DNA from: Streptomyces venezuelae | GTDB taxonomy: Bacteria > Actinomycetota > Actinomycetes > Streptomycetales > Streptomycetaceae | Assembly: GCF_008642375.1 (NCBI RefSeq) | Contig: NZ_CP029194.1 | Span: 1,984,001 to 2,048,000, forward strand | DNA: 64,000 nt | Reading direction: 5' to 3' | Program-made: the position numbers and the translations under genes | The notes under the pieces: generated by a model | Told to the model about the DNA's origin: nothing | The model's database searches: none | The model's input: the letters and a program-made list of their open reading frames with translations, nothing else | Part shown: positions 37,451 through 46,406 of the stretch, one piece after another | Layout: each line of letters begins with the position of its first letter | Numbering within the stretch: the first letter of the stretch is position 1

Positions 37451-38842
37451 TCAGTTCGCCAGGTGGTCCAGGATCCGCGGTCCGAGGTCCGTGACGTCGC
37501 CCGCGCCCATCGTCAGAACGAGATCGCCGGGCTTGGCCATTCCCGCGACGACGTCCGGGACGGTCGCCTTGTCGTGGACGGCCGTGACGTCGGCGCCGGC
37601 CCGCTGGGCGGCGGCGATGATCAGCTCGCTGGTGACGCCCGGGATCGGGTCCTCGCGGGCCGGGTAGATGTCGAGGACGACGGAGGCGTCGGCGAGGGCC
37701 AGCGCGTCTCCCATCTCCTTGCCGAGCTCCTGCGTGCGGGAGAAGAGGTGCGGCTGGAAGACGACGAGCAGACGGGCGGCTCCGGCCGCGCCGCGCATGG
37801 CCTCCAGGTCGGCGGTCATCTCGGTGGGGTGGTGCGCGTACGAGTCGATGACCTGGACGCCCGCGGCCTCGCCCTTGAGCTGGAGGCGGCGGCCGACGCC
37901 GGTGTAGGCGGTGAGGGCCTGGGCCAGCTCGGCCGGGTCGATGCCGACGCGGGCGCCGGCGGCGAGGGCCGCGGCGGCGTTGTGGGCGTAGTGGCGGCCG
38001 GGGACGGAGACGGTGAAGGTGTGCTCGACGCCGTCGAGGAGGACGACGACCTCGCTCTTCATGCCGTTCGGGGCGATCTTCAGGATCCGGGCGTCGGAGT
38101 CCTCGGACTCGCCGACCGTGACGATGTTCAGGCCGTCGCGGTCCGCGACGCGGCGGGCCAGTTCACGGGCGCCCGCGTGCTCGCCGACGACCAGGGTGCC
38201 GCCCGGGCGGATCTTGGCGGTGAAGGCCTCGAAGGACTCGTAGATCTCGTCCATGGAGGCGTAGTTCGCGTGGTGGTCCAGCTCGACGTTGAGGACGATC
38301 GCGACCTCGGGGTCGTACTTCTGGAAGCTGCGGTCGCTCTCGTCGGCCTCGGCGACGAAGACCTCGCCGTCGCCGTGCAGCGCGTTGGTGCCGGGGCCCG
38401 CGAGGTCGCCGCCGATGGCGTACGAGGGGTCGAGACCGAGCTCGGTGAGCGCGACGGCCAGCATGGAGGTGGTCGTCGTCTTGCCGTGCGTGCCGGCGAC
38501 GGCGATCGCGCGCAGGCCGTCCATGAGGGAGGCGAGCGCGTCGGAGCGGTGGACGACGGGGATGCCGAGCTCGGCGGCGCGGGCCAGCTCGGGGTTGTCG
38601 GACCGGATGGCGCTGGAGACGACGACGGCGGAGGCGTCGTCGGCGAGGTGCTCGGCGGCGTGCCCGATGTGCACGGTGGCGCCGAGGGCGCGCAGGGCCT
38701 CGGCGGTCGGGGACTCCTTGGCGTCGCTGCCGGCGACCTTGGCGCCCCGCTGGGCGAGGATCTTCGCGATGCCCGACATTCCGGCACCGCCGATACCGAT
38801 GAAGTGCGGTCGTTCCATGGCGGCAGGGATGGCGGGTGCCAT
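37451..38842 (-). CDS. murC: UDP-N-acetylmuramate--L-alanine ligase MurC
   Basis: A 463-residue peptidoglycan precursor ligase (ATP + UDP-MurNAc + L-Ala). It begins with HFIGIGGAGMSGIAKILAQR, the N-terminal UDP-binding motif, followed by the ATP loop AVAGTHGKTTTTSMLAVAL and a C-terminal domain with SYAHHPTEMTADLEAM and VVFQPHLFSRTQ. Length and motifs are canonical. The ATG at 38842 has GGGGAGAG six bases upstream. It is separated from other mur genes, as in other streptomycetes. Confidence 0.97.
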   Translation of the reverse strand: MAPAIPAAMERPHFIGIGGAGMSGIAKILAQRGAKVAGSDAKESPTAEALRALGATVHIGHAAEHLADDASAVVVSSAIRSDNPELARAAELGIPVVHRSDALASLMDGLRAIAVAGTHGKTTTTSMLAVALTELGLDPSYAIGGDLAGPGTNALHGDGEVFVAEADESDRSFQKYDPEVAIVLNVELDHHANYASMDEIYESFEAFTAKIRPGGTLVVGEHAGARELARRVADRDGLNIVTVGESEDSDARILKIAPNGMKSEVVVLLDGVEHTFTVSVPGRHYAHNAAAALAAGARVGIDPAELAQALTAYTGVGRRLQLKGEAAGVQVIDSYAHHPTEMTADLEAMRGAAGAARLLVVFQPHLFSRTQELGKEMGDALALADASVVLDIYPAREDPIPGVTSELIIAAAQRAGADVTAVHDKATVPDVVAGMAKPGDLVLTMGAGDVTDLGPRILDHLAN

Positions 38843-38958
38843 GCGGATCTCTCCCCGGGGGTGCGTCTGGCTGTCTCGTACTGGAAGGACCAGCCTAGTG
38901 GCTCCGGTCTGCCGGACCCGGGCCAGGCACGTCGGGCGGTGCGCTGACGGCGGGCCCG

Positions 38959-38996
38959 CCCCGGGCCGCGCCCCCTGCACGGGGCGCGGCCCGGGG
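38959..38996. terminator. Strong 16-bp hairpin terminator upstream of murC
   Basis: CCCCGGGCCGCGCCCC pairs perfectly with its complement across a six-base loop (CTGCAC). It lies 44 bases beyond the stop of the minus-strand gene at 39040 and would insulate murC from it. It has no T-tract. Confidence 0.8.
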
Positions 38997-39039
38997 CCGG
39001 TCGTCACGGCCTGTCGGGCCCTGATCCGCCGGACAGGCC

Positions 39040-39522
39040 CTAGGCGCCGTCCTGCTCGCTGTGGGCGAAGAGCTTGAGCACCGGGACGCCGACCTTGTGC
39101 CGGGCCCGGGAGGCCCAGTCCCGGTGGAAGAACTCCTCCACGTAGTGCGGGGCGGTGAGAACGATCACCTCGTCCGCCTCCGACTCCTCGACCACCGCCT
39201 TCATCTTGGTGAGCGGGTGGTCCTCGACGACCTGGCCGACCGCTTCGCAGCCGGCGTCTCTCAGGGCCCGGAGCGAGTACTCCAGGGCCTGCTCGGCGGG
39301 GCCCCGGGCGGCCTTGCCCTCCGGTTCCCCTCCCTCGTGGGCGGCTTCCTTCAGTTCGCCCATGGCGACGTCGTCGATGGCACGCAAGAGCACATCGGCC
39401 TGGTCACCACGCGGCTGCATAAGGACGATGAAGGACACGCCCTCGTCGCCGTGCAGCGTGGTGACGAACTCCACGTCGACGGACGTCAGGGGCTTCTCGA
39501 TCATCAGAACGCTTGTGAACAC
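39040..39522 (-). CDS. Conserved protein (UspA-like fold, unknown function)
   Basis: A 160-residue soluble protein with an alpha/beta pattern: FIVLMQPRGDQADVLLRAID in the first strand region and VVEESEADEVIVLTAPHYVE in the second half, the second resembling the tail of universal-stress-like domains. Streptomyces relatives are sometimes labelled indole-3-glycerol phosphate synthase, but the motifs of that TIM barrel are absent and the protein is too short. The GTG at 39522 has AAGGG about eight bases upstream; ATG 39504 is possible. Confidence 0.68.
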   Translation of the reverse strand: MFTSVLMIEKPLTSVDVEFVTTLHGDEGVSFIVLMQPRGDQADVLLRAIDDVAMGELKEAAHEGGEPEGKAARGPAEQALEYSLRALRDAGCEAVGQVVEDHPLTKMKAVVEESEADEVIVLTAPHYVEEFFHRDWASRARHKVGVPVLKLFAHSEQDGA

Positions 39523-39627
39523 CTCTGGAGCCCTTCTGCGGAAACCATCCTTCCCCGTGCCCGCACGGGGTCTGCGACATAAGTGTGCCCAGCGGACGGA
39601 AAGCGGAACGACAAATTCCGCTGATTG

Positions 39628-40506
39628 TCAGATCCGACGGTAGCGGGTGAAGAGGAAGCCGTCCTGCTCCAGCACGGAAGCCACCGAGAAGCGTGTCGGG
39701 ACGGCCACCGAAGGGCCCCCGGCGATCCGCTGGGCGCCACCCGCGGTCATCGTCGGCGAGATCGTCAGACACAGCTCGTCGAGGACCCCCGCCGCCACGA
39801 ACTGACCGAGCAGCCGGGGCCCGCCCTCGGTCAGCTGGCGCCGCAGCCCGCGCTCCGCGAGGACCGCCACCGCACGGGCGGGCTCCACCCCGGCCCCGTC
39901 GCCCGCGATCAGCACCTCGGCACCCGCCTCCCGGGCGGCCCGTACGCGCTCGGCGGGCGCGGCGGCCCCCGTCAGGATCAGGGTCGGGACGAGCGGGTCC
40001 GTGAAGAGCGGCAGCGAGAAGTCAAGATCGAGGGAGGCCGTCACCACGGCGATCACGGGTGCGGGGCCCTGCCCTGCGGCGGCCCGGCGGGCCGCGAAGG
40101 CCTCCCGCGCCCGGGCGGGGCGGTACCCCTCGAGGCGTACCGTTTCCGCGCCCACGACGATCACGTCGGCGAGGCCGCGCAGGGTGCCGAAGATCCGCAT
40201 GTCGGTCTCGGAGGAGAGCGGCTGGGAGCGGCCGTCGTGCTGGCCGGCCCCGTCGAGGGACGAGACCATGTTGGCCCGCAGCCACACGGCGTCACCCTCC
40301 GGATACGCGTAGGCGTCGGCCAGCTCGTCGAGGGTCCACTCCCGGCCGCCGGCCGGGGCCTCGCCGGTGGCGGTCGCCGGAGTCGCCCCCGCGGTGGCCG
40401 CTGTGGCCTCCGCGGCCGCTGTGGCCCTCCCCGCGGCGGTCTCGTGGACCTCCCCCGCGGCGGTCTCGTGGGCTGTCATGTCCGTCACAGGGAGCAGGCG
40501 TCGCAT
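39628..40506 (-). CDS. Pyrimidine-reductase-family protein (RibD C-terminal-like)
   Basis: A 292-residue member of the bacterial bifunctional deaminase-reductase C-terminal family. Core motifs include LRANMVSSLDGAGQHDGRSQ, ADVIVVGAETVRLEGYRPA and LTEGGPRLLGQFVAAGVLDEL. No deaminase half is attached. It is probably a NADPH-dependent reductase acting on a riboflavin-type intermediate or another small molecule. The first 50 residues are low-complexity Ala/Thr/Glu/Gly (HETAAG repeated), an extension not part of the fold. The gene is divergent from zapE with only 36 bases between starts. Confidence 0.83.
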   Translation of the reverse strand: MRRLLPVTDMTAHETAAGEVHETAAGRATAAAEATAATAGATPATATGEAPAGGREWTLDELADAYAYPEGDAVWLRANMVSSLDGAGQHDGRSQPLSSETDMRIFGTLRGLADVIVVGAETVRLEGYRPARAREAFAARRAAAGQGPAPVIAVVTASLDLDFSLPLFTDPLVPTLILTGAAAPAERVRAAREAGAEVLIAGDGAGVEPARAVAVLAERGLRRQLTEGGPRLLGQFVAAGVLDELCLTISPTMTAGGAQRIAGGPSVAVPTRFSVASVLEQDGFLFTRYRRI

Positions 40507-40542
40507 CCTCGCAGTCTGACATGGCGCTTACAGTGGGGAACT

Positions 40543-41628
40543 GTGTCGACCCACGCCCTCACCGAAGCGGCTTCCACCGAAGCGGCCCCGCTCTCGCTCT
40601 GCTCCCGAGAGCCCCACGTCCCCGCCGACCGTCTCGTCGCGGAGATGGTGCCGCCGCCGCGCTTCGACTCCGTGCGCTTCGACACGTACCTCCCGGACCC
40701 GAACCAGCCCAGCCAGACGGACGCCGTCAAGGCGCTGAGCGGCTTCGCCGAGGGCCTCGGCGGGGCACACGCCTCCGGCGCCGGTAAGCGCCGCTGGTTC
40801 GCCAAGAAGGCGGCCGCCCCGAGCGGGCCGCGCGGGGTCTACCTGGACGGCGGATACGGCGTCGGCAAGACCCACCTGCTGGCCTCCCTCTGGCACGCGA
40901 CCCCCGCCGAGCCCTCGCTGAAAGCTTTCGGCACCTTCGTCGAGCTGACCAACCTGGTCGGCGCGCTCGGCTTCCAGCAGACGGTGAAGACCCTCAGCGG
41001 GCACCGTCTCCTCTGCATCGACGAATTCGAGCTGGACGACCCGGGCGACACCGTCCTCGTCTCCAGCCTCCTCGGCAAGCTCGTCGAGGCGGGCGTGGCC
41101 CTGGCCGCCACCTCCAACACGCTCCCGGGCAAGCTCGGCGAGGGCCGCTTCGCCGCCGCCGACTTCCTCCGCGAGATCCAGGGCCTCTCCGCGCACTTCA
41201 TGCCGCTGCGGATCGACGGCGAGGACTACCGCCACCGCGGTCTGCCCGAGGCCCCCGCCCCGTACACCGACCAGGTCGTGACGGAGACCGCGTACCGCAC
41301 GCCGGGCGCCTCCCTCGACGACTTCCCGCACCTGCTCGGCCACCTGGCCAAGGTGCACCCGAGCCGGTACGGCGCGCTCACCGACGACCTCGCGGCGGTC
41401 TGCCTCACCGACGTCCAGCCGGTCCCCGACCAGTCGACGGCCCTCCGGCTCGTCGTCCTCGCCGACCGCCTCTACGACCGCGAGATACCCGTCCTCGCCT
41501 CCGGACTGCCCTTCGACCGGCTCTTCAGCGACGAGATGCTGAACGGCGGGTACCGCAAGAAGTACTTCCGGGCGATCTCCCGGCTCACCGCGCTCGCGCG
41601 CGACGCAAAGGGGCTTGTCGGGCAGTAG
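40543..41628 (+). CDS. zapE: Cell division protein ZapE (AFG1-like ATPase)
   Basis: A 361-residue AAA-like ATPase. Walker A is YLDGGYGVGKTHLLASLW (near residue 105) and Walker B is LLCIDEFELDDPGDTV; LAATSNTLPGKL supplies sensor 1 and the late arginine finger region lies in FPHLLGHLAKVHPSRYG-type sequence. In E. coli ZapE acts on the Z-ring under low oxygen; its role in Streptomyces is not established. The start is GTG at 40543, preceded by GGGGAA. Confidence 0.87.
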   Translation: MSTHALTEAASTEAAPLSLCSREPHVPADRLVAEMVPPPRFDSVRFDTYLPDPNQPSQTDAVKALSGFAEGLGGAHASGAGKRRWFAKKAAAPSGPRGVYLDGGYGVGKTHLLASLWHATPAEPSLKAFGTFVELTNLVGALGFQQTVKTLSGHRLLCIDEFELDDPGDTVLVSSLLGKLVEAGVALAATSNTLPGKLGEGRFAAADFLREIQGLSAHFMPLRIDGEDYRHRGLPEAPAPYTDQVVTETAYRTPGASLDDFPHLLGHLAKVHPSRYGALTDDLAAVCLTDVQPVPDQSTALRLVVLADRLYDREIPVLASGLPFDRLFSDEMLNGGYRKKYFRAISRLTALARDAKGLVGQ

Positions 41629-41661
41629 GTTGGGGCCATACCCGATCGAAAGGGATCCACC

Positions 41662-42087
41662 ATGGCCGCAACGCGCAGCGCTCACGCCGTCTGGGAGGGC
41701 GACCTCCTCAAGGGCTCCGGTGTCGTCACGCTCGACTCCTCCGGTCTCGGCAAGTTCGACGTCTCCTGGCCTGCCCGCACCGAGCAGCCGAACGGGAAGA
41801 CCAGCCCGGAGGAGCTGATCGCCGCCGCGCACTCCTCGTGCTTCAACATGGCGTTCTCCAACATCCTGGCCAAGGCAGGCAACGCGCCGGAGCGCCTGGA
41901 GACCAAGGCCGACGTGACCTTCGTGCCCGGCACGGGCATCACGACCAGCCACCTCACCGTGCGCGGCACGGTCCCGGGCCTGGACTCGGACAAGTTCCAG
42001 GAGCTGGCCGAGACCGCCAAGCAGAACTGCCCGGTGAGCCAGGCCCTCACCGGTGTGACGATCACGCTCACCGCCGAACTGGCCTGA
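41662..42087 (+). CDS. OsmC-family peroxiredoxin
   Basis: A 141-residue organic hydroperoxide reductase of the OsmC/Ohr group. The two reactive cysteines are in AHSSCFNMAFSNILAKAG (near residue 59) and KQNCPVSQALTGV (near residue 125). The N-terminus (HAVWEGDLLKGSG) and VTFVPGTGITTSHLTVRG are family-typical. It is cytoplasmic. AAAGG precedes the ATG. It stands alone between zapE and the PhoX-like gene. Confidence 0.93.
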   Translation: MAATRSAHAVWEGDLLKGSGVVTLDSSGLGKFDVSWPARTEQPNGKTSPEELIAAAHSSCFNMAFSNILAKAGNAPERLETKADVTFVPGTGITTSHLTVRGTVPGLDSDKFQELAETAKQNCPVSQALTGVTITLTAELA

Positions 42088-42132
42088 CCCCCGGTCAGAA
42101 CACGCGCCACACGAGGCAGTTGTGGCCCGCAT

Positions 42133-42193
42133 GGTTCACGTGTCACCACAGTGCGTGATACACACATGCGGGTCACACGTCACATCACACACC
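42133..42193 (+). promoter_or_regulatory. Candidate PHO-box-like direct repeats upstream of the PhoX-like gene
   Basis: GGTTCACGTGTCACC (42133-42147) and GGGTCACACGTCACATCACACACC (42170-42193) contain several GTCAC/GTTCAC units at about 7-11 base spacing, recalling the Streptomyces PhoP repeats (GTTCACC). The match is loose. Confidence 0.25.
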
Positions 42194-42223
42194 TGTCCGC
42201 CAACAGGAAAAGTGGGTTGCCTC

Positions 42224-43603
42224 ATGTCCGCAACACGACGTCAGATCCTCTCCCGCACCGGCGCGTCCGTCGCCGGGATCGCCTTCACCGGCGCCTTCTC
42301 CGAACTCTTCGCCGGCAGCGCGTCCGCCGCCGGGGACCTCGGGAGGCTCGGGTCGCGGGGTGGCTACGGCCCCCTCCTCCCCGATCCCGCCGGACTCCTC
42401 GACCTCCCGGCCGGCTTCCGCTACGAGGTCCTCTCCCGGCAGGGCGACCCGCTCCGCTCCGGCGAGGGGCCCGTCCCCAGCAACTTCGACGGCATGGCCG
42501 CCCTCGCCGGCCGGCGCGGACGCGTGCACCTCGTCCGCAACCACGAGAACCGGGTCACCGGGAAGATCGGCGTCCCGACCGTCCCCGGCCTGACGTACGA
42601 CCCGGCGGCGAAGGGCGGCTGCACGGCGCTCGAACTCGACGGCCGGAACAACGTCCTCGGCGAGCGCGTCGCCATCGCCGGGACCGCCGTCAACTGCGCC
42701 GGCGGGCCCACCCCTTGGAACACCTGGCTGACCTGCGAGGAGACCGAGGACAAGGCCGGGACGAACGGCTACACCAAGGACCACGGCTTCATCTTCGAGG
42801 TCGACGGGGCCGACCCGCACCGCACCGGCGCCGTCCCCCTCACCGCGATGGGCCGCTTCCAGCACGAGGCGATCGCCGTCGACCCGTCGAGCGGCATCGT
42901 CTACGAGACGGAGGACGCCTTCCAGCAGCCCTTCGGCCTCTTCTACCGTTTCCTCCCGCACAAGCCGCTCGGCGGCACCGGTTCGCTGCGCGCGGGCGGC
43001 GCCCTGGAGGCCATGCGGGTGCCCGGCGTCCCCGACCTCTCCGTGATCCAGGAGACCGGCGCGCGCTTCGAGGGCGTCGAGTGGGTCCCCGTACCGGATC
43101 CGCAGGCGGCCGGGACCCCCATCAGGCTCCAGGACTTCGGGCCGAGGGGCATCACGCACGCCCAGAAGCTGGAGGGCTGCTACTGGGGCGGGCGGGCCGT
43201 GTACTTCGTGTCCTCCTTCGCCCGGCAGAAGGACGGCTCCGGCGCCACCCACTTCGGGCAGGTCTGGAAGTACGAGCCGCACCGGCGCCGCCTCACGCTC
43301 GTCGTCGTCTTCGGCCCGAGCACCGACATCCAGCTCCCGGGCGAGTCCCCGGACAACATCTGTCTGACGCCGAGCGGCGGCCTGATGGTGAGCGAGGACG
43401 GCGACGGGGCGCAGCACGTCTACGGGGTGAGCAGGAAGGGCGAGGTGTACGCGGTCGCCCGGGGGGCCCAGAACACGGGGACGCCCGAGGCGCCGGAGTG
43501 GGGCGAGTTCGCCGGCGTCACCTTCTCCCCGGACGGCGCCACGATGTACGTGAACTGCTACACGCCGGGGACGACGTTCGCGGTGACGGGCCCGTGGTGC
43601 TGA
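42224..43603 (+). CDS. PhoX-like DUF839 protein (Tat-exported, alkaline phosphatase family)
   Basis: A 459-residue exported protein. The N-terminus ATRRQILSRTGASVAGIAFT is a twin-arginine signal. The body is the PhoX-type DUF839 beta-propeller: FRYEVLSRQGDPLRSGEGPVP, FDGMAALAGRRGRVHLVRNHEN, MGRFQHEAIAVDPSSGIVYE-type sequence and EDGDGAQHVYGVSRKG. True PhoX is a Ca/Fe-dependent phosphatase; whether this paralogue keeps all ligands was not checked. The start at 42224 agrees with the Tat signal. Possible PhoP-type repeats lie upstream. Confidence 0.83.
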   Translation: MSATRRQILSRTGASVAGIAFTGAFSELFAGSASAAGDLGRLGSRGGYGPLLPDPAGLLDLPAGFRYEVLSRQGDPLRSGEGPVPSNFDGMAALAGRRGRVHLVRNHENRVTGKIGVPTVPGLTYDPAAKGGCTALELDGRNNVLGERVAIAGTAVNCAGGPTPWNTWLTCEETEDKAGTNGYTKDHGFIFEVDGADPHRTGAVPLTAMGRFQHEAIAVDPSSGIVYETEDAFQQPFGLFYRFLPHKPLGGTGSLRAGGALEAMRVPGVPDLSVIQETGARFEGVEWVPVPDPQAAGTPIRLQDFGPRGITHAQKLEGCYWGGRAVYFVSSFARQKDGSGATHFGQVWKYEPHRRRLTLVVVFGPSTDIQLPGESPDNICLTPSGGLMVSEDGDGAQHVYGVSRKGEVYAVARGAQNTGTPEAPEWGEFAGVTFSPDGATMYVNCYTPGTTFAVTGPWC

Positions 43604-43703
43604 GCTGACGGGAGGGGCCGGGGTCGCGGGCGCGCCGGTTCCGAAGCAGGATCGGGAAGGGACGAGGACGGGACGGAACGGGGCGCGGCGGAAGGGTCAC
43701 GCG

Positions 43704-44612
43704 GTGGCGAAGAAGAAGAGGGACGACCGCGAGCAGGGCGACCGGCAGGGGAAGGAGCCGCGGCGCATACCGGACACTCCCCTGCGTGACGTACTGCGCG
43801 TGCCCGAGGGCGAGCGCCTCGACCTCGCCGCGTACGACGCCTCGGCGACCCCGGCCGGCCCCGTCGGCAAGGCGGCCGGTCTGACCGCCACCGCCACCCT
43901 CGCGCCGCGCCTCGCGGCCCTCCAGGAACGCCTGTACGCGGCGAGCACGGCGGGCGACCGGCGCAGGCTGCTCCTGGTCCTCCAGGGCATGGACACCAGC
44001 GGCAAGGGCGGCACGGTCAAGCACGTCATCGGCCTCTTCAACCCGTCCGGCTGCCGTATCCGCGCCTTCAAGGCCCCGACCCCGGAGGAGCGAGGCCATC
44101 CGTTCCTCTGGCGGATCATGAAGGCGCTCCCCCAGCCGGGCGAGATCGGCATCTTCGACCGCTCGCACTACGAGGACGTCCTCATCGCGCGCGTCCGCGA
44201 CCTGGCCCCGCGCTCGCAGCTCGGCCGCCGCTACGCCCAGATCAACCGCTTCGAGAAGTCCCTCGCGGACGACGGCGTGACGGTCGTCAAGGTCTTCCTG
44301 CACATCTCGTACGAGGAGCAGCGCAACCGCCTCCTGGAGCGCCTGGACAACCCGGAGAAGCACTGGAAGTTCAACGTGGGCGACATCGAGGAGCGGTCGG
44401 TGTGGCCGGCCTACCAGGAGGCGTACGAGATCGCCCTGGAGCGCTGTACGACGGACGAGGCGCCCTGGTACCTGGTCCCGGCGGACCGCAAGTGGTACCG
44501 GAACTGGGCGGTCAGCAAGCTGCTGCTCGAACACCTGGAGGCACTGGACCCGACGTACCCGCCGGGGGACTTCGACGTGGCGGAGTGCCGGCGGCGGCTA
44601 CTGGCCACGTGA
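43704..44612 (+). CDS. Polyphosphate kinase 2-family (polyphosphate:nucleotide phosphotransferase)
   Basis: A 302-residue cytoplasmic PPK2-family enzyme. Walker A is LLVLQGMDTSGKGGTVKHVI (near residue 95) and Walker B is IGIFDRSHYEDVLIARVRD, followed by a lid containing ERLDNPEKHWKFNVGDIEER. It transfers phosphate between polyphosphate and (d)NDP or AMP. The basic N-terminus (MAKKKRDDREQGDRQGKEPRR) is typical. The GTG start follows GGAAGGG. Its 3' end overlaps the converging XRE regulator by 15 bases. Confidence 0.93.
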   Translation: MAKKKRDDREQGDRQGKEPRRIPDTPLRDVLRVPEGERLDLAAYDASATPAGPVGKAAGLTATATLAPRLAALQERLYAASTAGDRRRLLLVLQGMDTSGKGGTVKHVIGLFNPSGCRIRAFKAPTPEERGHPFLWRIMKALPQPGEIGIFDRSHYEDVLIARVRDLAPRSQLGRRYAQINRFEKSLADDGVTVVKVFLHISYEEQRNRLLERLDNPEKHWKFNVGDIEERSVWPAYQEAYEIALERCTTDEAPWYLVPADRKWYRNWAVSKLLLEHLEALDPTYPPGDFDVAECRRRLLAT

Positions 44613-46085
44613 GCGGCGCCATCGGTCGACGGCCGTGTTCAGCTCCTTGAAGGCGGTGCGGTCGAGCAGGCTCAGCCGGCCCTGCTCGGCCAGCATGGTG
44701 AGCAGGCGGTCGAGGAGGGTGCGGTCGAGAGTCAGGCCCATGGCGAACGCGGTCATGAGGCTCGTGTCGTCCAACCAGGTCACCAGGTCGAACAGTGAGT
44801 CGATCTGCGCATCGTCAAGCGCCCCGACTCGCTGGGCCAGCTTGACGAGCCGCTGGATCCGCAGGAAGCAGTCGAGCAGGCCGGCTGCCACGTCGGGCCT
44901 GCCTGCCTCCGCGAGCCCTGCCAGGACCCGCAGTTCCATCCGGTCGGCCCCACGCCCCCGAATCAACGCCGCCGCCGTACTCCTGAGCTGCAGCGGGGGC
45001 GACGCGCCCGCCAGTGCTGCCAGTACGAGGGCTACGGCGTCCGCGTCACTCGACACACGTCTCAACGCCCCACCCAGCACCCTGTCGGCCTCGCGGCTCT
45101 GCAGTCCTTGGTAGACGACAGCTGCGTTGCGCTCGGTGACCCGGGCGGCGACGGCGGACGTCCAGGCTCCCTGGATTCCGATCCGCACCACGTGCGGGGC
45201 GAAGGCCAGCACCTCGTCCAGCGGCCTCAGCCGGGCCACATCCGCCACGAACGTCTCGTCCGTCGTCACGGCACCTCGCTTCTCAAGCCACCCCAGCAGC
45301 AACGTCACCTCTCCCAGTGGGCGCGACCAGGCTGCCTCCGTCAGCTCCCGCGCCGCCTCCGGGGTGTTCCCCTCCTCCCACATCGCTGCCAGCTGGGCCT
45401 GGAGCGCAGCCAACGGAAGGTTCCCGGCCCCGGCCACCGACCGCCGCGACAACTCCTCCTCAAGTCTCAGCACCTGATCCCGCAGCTCCCGGCTCTGGTG
45501 CTCGGCATCCGCCCGGAGGCGTTCGGCGTCGTGGAGGTCCTGGCGGAGCCGGAGCACCTGGCGGAGGAGGTCCTCCTGGGCGCGGACCGCGGCGGTCCGC
45601 TCGGCGCCCCAGTCCAGGCGGACCCGAGTGAGGTCCTCGGCGGCGTGGCGGACTTCGGACTCCTTCCGCTCCAGGAGGGCGTGCAGGGCCTCGATGTTGC
45701 GGTGGGCGCGTTCCGTGTCGCGGCGGGAGCGGTCCAGTTCGCCCCGGAGGCTCTCCAGCCGGAACTCGGCCGGATTGCAGACCCGCAGCGCCTCCAGTCG
45801 CTGGTTCCGGATCGCCTCCTTGGCCTCCGGCTGCAGGGGCGCTCCGACGTGCTCCTCCACCTCCCTCACCAGGCGGTCGACGAACTCCTGGGGAGCGAGC
45901 CGCCGGCCCGAGAGGTAGCGGGAGACGGCGGACTTGTCGAGGTGGACTCGGTGGGCGTACTGGGTCTGCGGGATGCCCAGTCTGTTGAAGAGACCCGTCA
46001 GCACGTTGCCGAGCGCCGCAACCTCCGCGACCTCGCCCCGCTCGACCTCCGACGAGGTGCCCTGCGTGCGGGCCATTTCCGTCAT
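44598..46085 (-). CDS. XRE-type HTH regulator with long coiled coil
   Basis: A 495-residue putative regulator. Residues 15-55 are an XRE-like helix-turn-helix (LGIPQTQYAHRVHLDKSAVS then RYLSGRRLAPQEFVDRLVRE). Residues 90-190 are a coiled coil (RSRRDTERAHRNIEAL, QEDLLRQVLRLRQDLHDAER). The C-terminal 300 residues are helical and Ala-rich (repeat-like, perhaps ARM/HEAT or TPR). The ATG at 46085 has GGGGGAGG five bases upstream. A 6-bp dyad (46127-46143) lies in its promoter, perhaps an autoregulatory operator. Confidence 0.8.
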   Translation of the reverse strand: MTEMARTQGTSSEVERGEVAEVAALGNVLTGLFNRLGIPQTQYAHRVHLDKSAVSRYLSGRRLAPQEFVDRLVREVEEHVGAPLQPEAKEAIRNQRLEALRVCNPAEFRLESLRGELDRSRRDTERAHRNIEALHALLERKESEVRHAAEDLTRVRLDWGAERTAAVRAQEDLLRQVLRLRQDLHDAERLRADAEHQSRELRDQVLRLEEELSRRSVAGAGNLPLAALQAQLAAMWEEGNTPEAARELTEAAWSRPLGEVTLLLGWLEKRGAVTTDETFVADVARLRPLDEVLAFAPHVVRIGIQGAWTSAVAARVTERNAAVVYQGLQSREADRVLGGALRRVSSDADAVALVLAALAGASPPLQLRSTAAALIRGRGADRMELRVLAGLAEAGRPDVAAGLLDCFLRIQRLVKLAQRVGALDDAQIDSLFDLVTWLDDTSLMTAFAMGLTLDRTLLDRLLTMLAEQGRLSLLDRTAFKELNTAVDRWRRSRGQ

Positions 46086-46126
46086 GGTGCCTCCCCCGGC
46101 GCGGTGTTGACGCCGTACCGGCAACG

Positions 46127-46143
46127 GTTGCGGCTGTCGCAAC
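46127..46143. promoter_or_regulatory. Dyad in the divergent promoter of the XRE regulator
   Basis: GTTGCG-GCTGT-CGCAAC is a perfect 6-bp inverted repeat with a 5-base centre, located 42 bases before the XRE start and 59 before the small membrane-protein gene. It is a candidate operator. Confidence 0.35.
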
Positions 46144-46201
46144 GTACCGGACGCGGCCGACGGTGGGGGCTCGTCGATCCCACCGCTCACGAAGGAACCC
46201 C

Positions 46202-46399
46202 GTGCGTACTCTCCGCTGGGCGCAGCGCGCCCTCATCGTCCTCGTCGCGACCCTGCCCCTGCTCCTCGTCACCCTCGCCTTCGTCCCCGCTCTGCTCGTC
46301 CTCCCCTTCCGTCGCGATCGGGCCGCGCACGCCCAGGCGATGGTGCGTCAGCTCAGTGCGTGGACTCGGGGGCTGCTGCTGTCGAGTCGCGAGCGTTAG
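46202..46399 (+). CDS. Small membrane protein
   Basis: A 65-residue protein starting at GTG (VRTLRWAQRALIVLVATL) with GAAGGAA upstream. Residues 8-40 form one or two hydrophobic segments (RALIVLVATLPLLLVTLAFVP and LLVLPF) followed by a basic cytoplasmic tail (RRDRAAHAQAMVRQLSAWTR). It is divergent from the XRE regulator and stops 26 bases before the deacetylase gene. The function is unknown. Confidence 0.6.
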   Translation: MRTLRWAQRALIVLVATLPLLLVTLAFVPALLVLPFRRDRAAHAQAMVRQLSAWTRGLLLSSRER

Positions 46400-46406
46400 A
46401 CACTTT

